The position numbers were made by a program, and so were the translations under genes. Positions 5,870 through 6,761 of a stretch of 6,761 nucleotides of DNA are shown one piece after another (within the stretch, counting starts at the first letter, position 1; every line of letters starts with the position of its first letter). The stretch covers positions 1-6,761 of the forward strand of contig JAGPCH010000084.1 in NCBI GenBank assembly GCA_018058125.1, in the 5' to 3' direction. This DNA comes from Ignavibacteria bacterium (GTDB taxonomy: Bacteria > Bacteroidota > Ignavibacteria > Tepidaquicellales > Tepidaquicellaceae). The notes under the pieces were generated by a model that was not told the DNA's origin, made no database searches, and saw only the letters and a program-made list of their open reading frames with translations.

Positions 5870-6719
5870 GGTACTTTTATTATTTCTGAATTTCTTTTTT
5901 ACAGGCGGGGATACTCTTACATCCAGTTTAGTGAAAGAAGCTTCTGTTAAGGATTTTATGGATGCAGTCTCCGTGACTCTCGACGGCAAAGAAAACATTT
6001 ATGTACTAGATGCTGCAGCTAATCAGATCGTAAAATATTCTAACAAGCTTGAATATAAGAAACGAAACGGAAAGCAAGGCTGGGCAGAAGGGCAGTATGA
6101 TTCGCCGACTTATATAGACGGTTCGTCAGGTCTGGATATTCTTGTCTCTGACGGAAAGAACGCCAGAGTACAGAGACTTGATTTGGAGCTTAATCCGGTC
6201 TCCGTGCTTTATACAGATATAGCTGATTTTCAGGTTGAACTGAGATTCCGGACTCCTGTAGCGACTCTTGTAATGAATTCAAATCAGTTATTTGTAATAG
6301 ATCAGGATAATCAAAGAGTTGTTGTTTATAATGACGGCAGATTAGCATCAGGTGTATTTGGTGATTTCAAGTCCAAAGGTAAACTGGGTGAACCGGTAAA
6401 AATACTTAAGGATAGTAAAAATTATATTTACATCCTTGATAAGGAGCAAAAAGCGGTTATGCGGTATGATAATCTCGGGAATTTTGTAAAAAAGATAAGC
6501 ATAAGCGGACTCGAAAATTTTTCAATAAGAGATAATTATCTTTACCTTCTTGACGGTTCGGATATAACAAAGTATGACCTGGATCTTAATTCCGTAACAG
6601 ATAAGATCAGCCTTCCTGCTTCAAAGAAGAAAATCAGATATAAAGATTTTTTAGTAGTAACTGATGAAAAGTATTTACTATTAAGTAAAAATGAATTAAG
6701 TTTGTGGGTGAAAAAATAA
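5868..6719 (+). CDS. Exported NHL-type beta-propeller protein
   Basis: The 283-residue product has a hydrophobic N-terminus (residues 2-12) and then repeated NHL-like blades. The clearest is GKQGWAEGQYDSP followed by LVSDGKNARVQRLDLELN (about 68-109). Others are at about 31-58 (IYVLDAAANQIVKYS), 130-155 (LFVIDQDNQRVVVYN), 175-202 (IYILDKEQKAVMRYD), 218-240 and 255-282, giving about six blades. Such propellers usually bind proteins or ligands; no catalytic residues can be named. Export to the periplasm or cell surface is likely, but the N-terminus has no Lys or Arg before the hydrophobic core, which is atypical. No other ATG, GTG or TTG exists in frame between the stop at 5826-5828 and ATG 5868, so either the start is correct or a rarer codon is used. 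It lies 25 bases after the barrel gene and 22 before the next start. Function unknown; a role alongside the barrel is inferred from position only. Confidence 0.82.
   Translation: MVLLLFLNFFFTGGDTLTSSLVKEASVKDFMDAVSVTLDGKENIYVLDAAANQIVKYSNKLEYKKRNGKQGWAEGQYDSPTYIDGSSGLDILVSDGKNARVQRLDLELNPVSVLYTDIADFQVELRFRTPVATLVMNSNQLFVIDQDNQRVVVYNDGRLASGVFGDFKSKGKLGEPVKILKDSKNYIYILDKEQKAVMRYDNLGNFVKKISISGLENFSIRDNYLYLLDGSDITKYDLDLNSVTDKISLPASKKKIRYKDFLVVTDEKYLLLSKNELSLWVKK
6697..6704 (+). promoter_or_regulatory. Possible Bacteroidota-type -7 element for the downstream gene
   Basis: TAAGTTTG matches TAnnTTTG exactly. It lies inside the last codons of the propeller gene and would start transcription about 30 bases before ATG 6742. 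No TTG sits at the expected -33 position (about 6672-6678 reads TATTTAC), so the support is partial. If real, it would let the downstream gene be expressed apart from the upstream block. Confidence 0.28.
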
Positions 6720-6730
6720 TTAAAACCAAA

Positions 6731-6736
6731 AGGAGG
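6731..6736 (+). promoter_or_regulatory. Strong Shine-Dalgarno sequence AGGAGG
   Basis: A full AGGAGG lies 5 bases before the ATG at 6742. No other gene start visible in the window has anything comparable directly upstream, so this gene is probably translated more efficiently or by a different initiation mode than its neighbours. It also fixes the start codon. Confidence 0.85.
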
Positions 6737-6741
6737 AAAAC

Positions 6742-6761
6742 ATGGCTAAGGGGTTAAACAA
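6742..6761 (+). CDS. ssb: Start of a gene encoding MAKGLN..., probably single-stranded DNA-binding protein (3' end missing)
   Basis: Only six codons are visible, reading Met-Ala-Lys-Gly-Leu-Asn. The strong SD 5 bases upstream makes a real start very likely. Many bacterial SSB proteins begin MA(K/R)GxNK followed by a hydrophobic strand and GNLG, so SSB is the best guess. SSB coats single-stranded DNA in replication, recombination and repair. The OB fold and acidic C-terminal tip lie outside the window, so the name rests on six residues plus the SD. The gene starts 22 bases after the propeller gene and may be read through from it or have its own promoter. Confidence 0.55.

Overview
The window reads as a piece of a chromosome from a Bacteroidota-like bacterium, plausibly the Ignavibacteria/Chlorobi side of that group. 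The basis is indirect: A+T-rich DNA, seven genes all on the + strand with very short gaps, almost no Shine-Dalgarno (SD) sequences in front of the starts, one TTG start, a DUF1207-like outer-membrane barrel, and short tandem repeats of 7 and 8 bases. No rRNA or other marker gene is present, so this placement is an inference. There are no tRNAs, rRNAs, CRISPR arrays, insertion sequences or integrases, and no gene-free stretch longer than 86 bases.

Left block (1-3704), apparently one transcription unit. It opens inside nnr, the two-domain NAD(P)HX epimerase/dehydratase, cut off at its 5' end by the window edge. The next gene overlaps nnr by 11 bases and encodes a VanZ-like membrane domain joined in frame to a lipoprotein-type segment. 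Four bases after that comes nuoN, the membrane subunit N of respiratory complex I. The order places a repair enzyme for damaged NAD(P)H two genes upstream of a subunit of the enzyme that oxidises NADH.

Spacer (3705-3790). These 86 bases hold a heptamer tandem repeat (consensus GTATTGN) and weak promoter-like sequence, and probably mark a transcription boundary.

Right block (3791-6761). A cytoplasmic von Willebrand factor A (VWA) protein with a complete MIDAS metal site is followed 6 bases later by an exported DUF1207-like beta-barrel, then 25 bases later by an exported NHL-type beta-propeller. The first 20 bases of a gene encoding MAKGLN, very likely ssb, lie at the right edge behind the only strong SD upstream of a gene in the window. 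The VWA protein normally works with a MoxR/Mg-chelatase-type AAA+ ATPase, but none is encoded here.

The most interesting point is the VanZ/lipoprotein ORF. It contains an internal lipobox, an internal SD plus ATG, and an A7 tract at the junction where a one-base change would give two cleanly overlapping genes. Also notable is an octamer tandem repeat, of a kind usually seen between genes, inside the coding sequence of the beta-barrel just after its signal peptide. No complete new defence or mobile system is visible.
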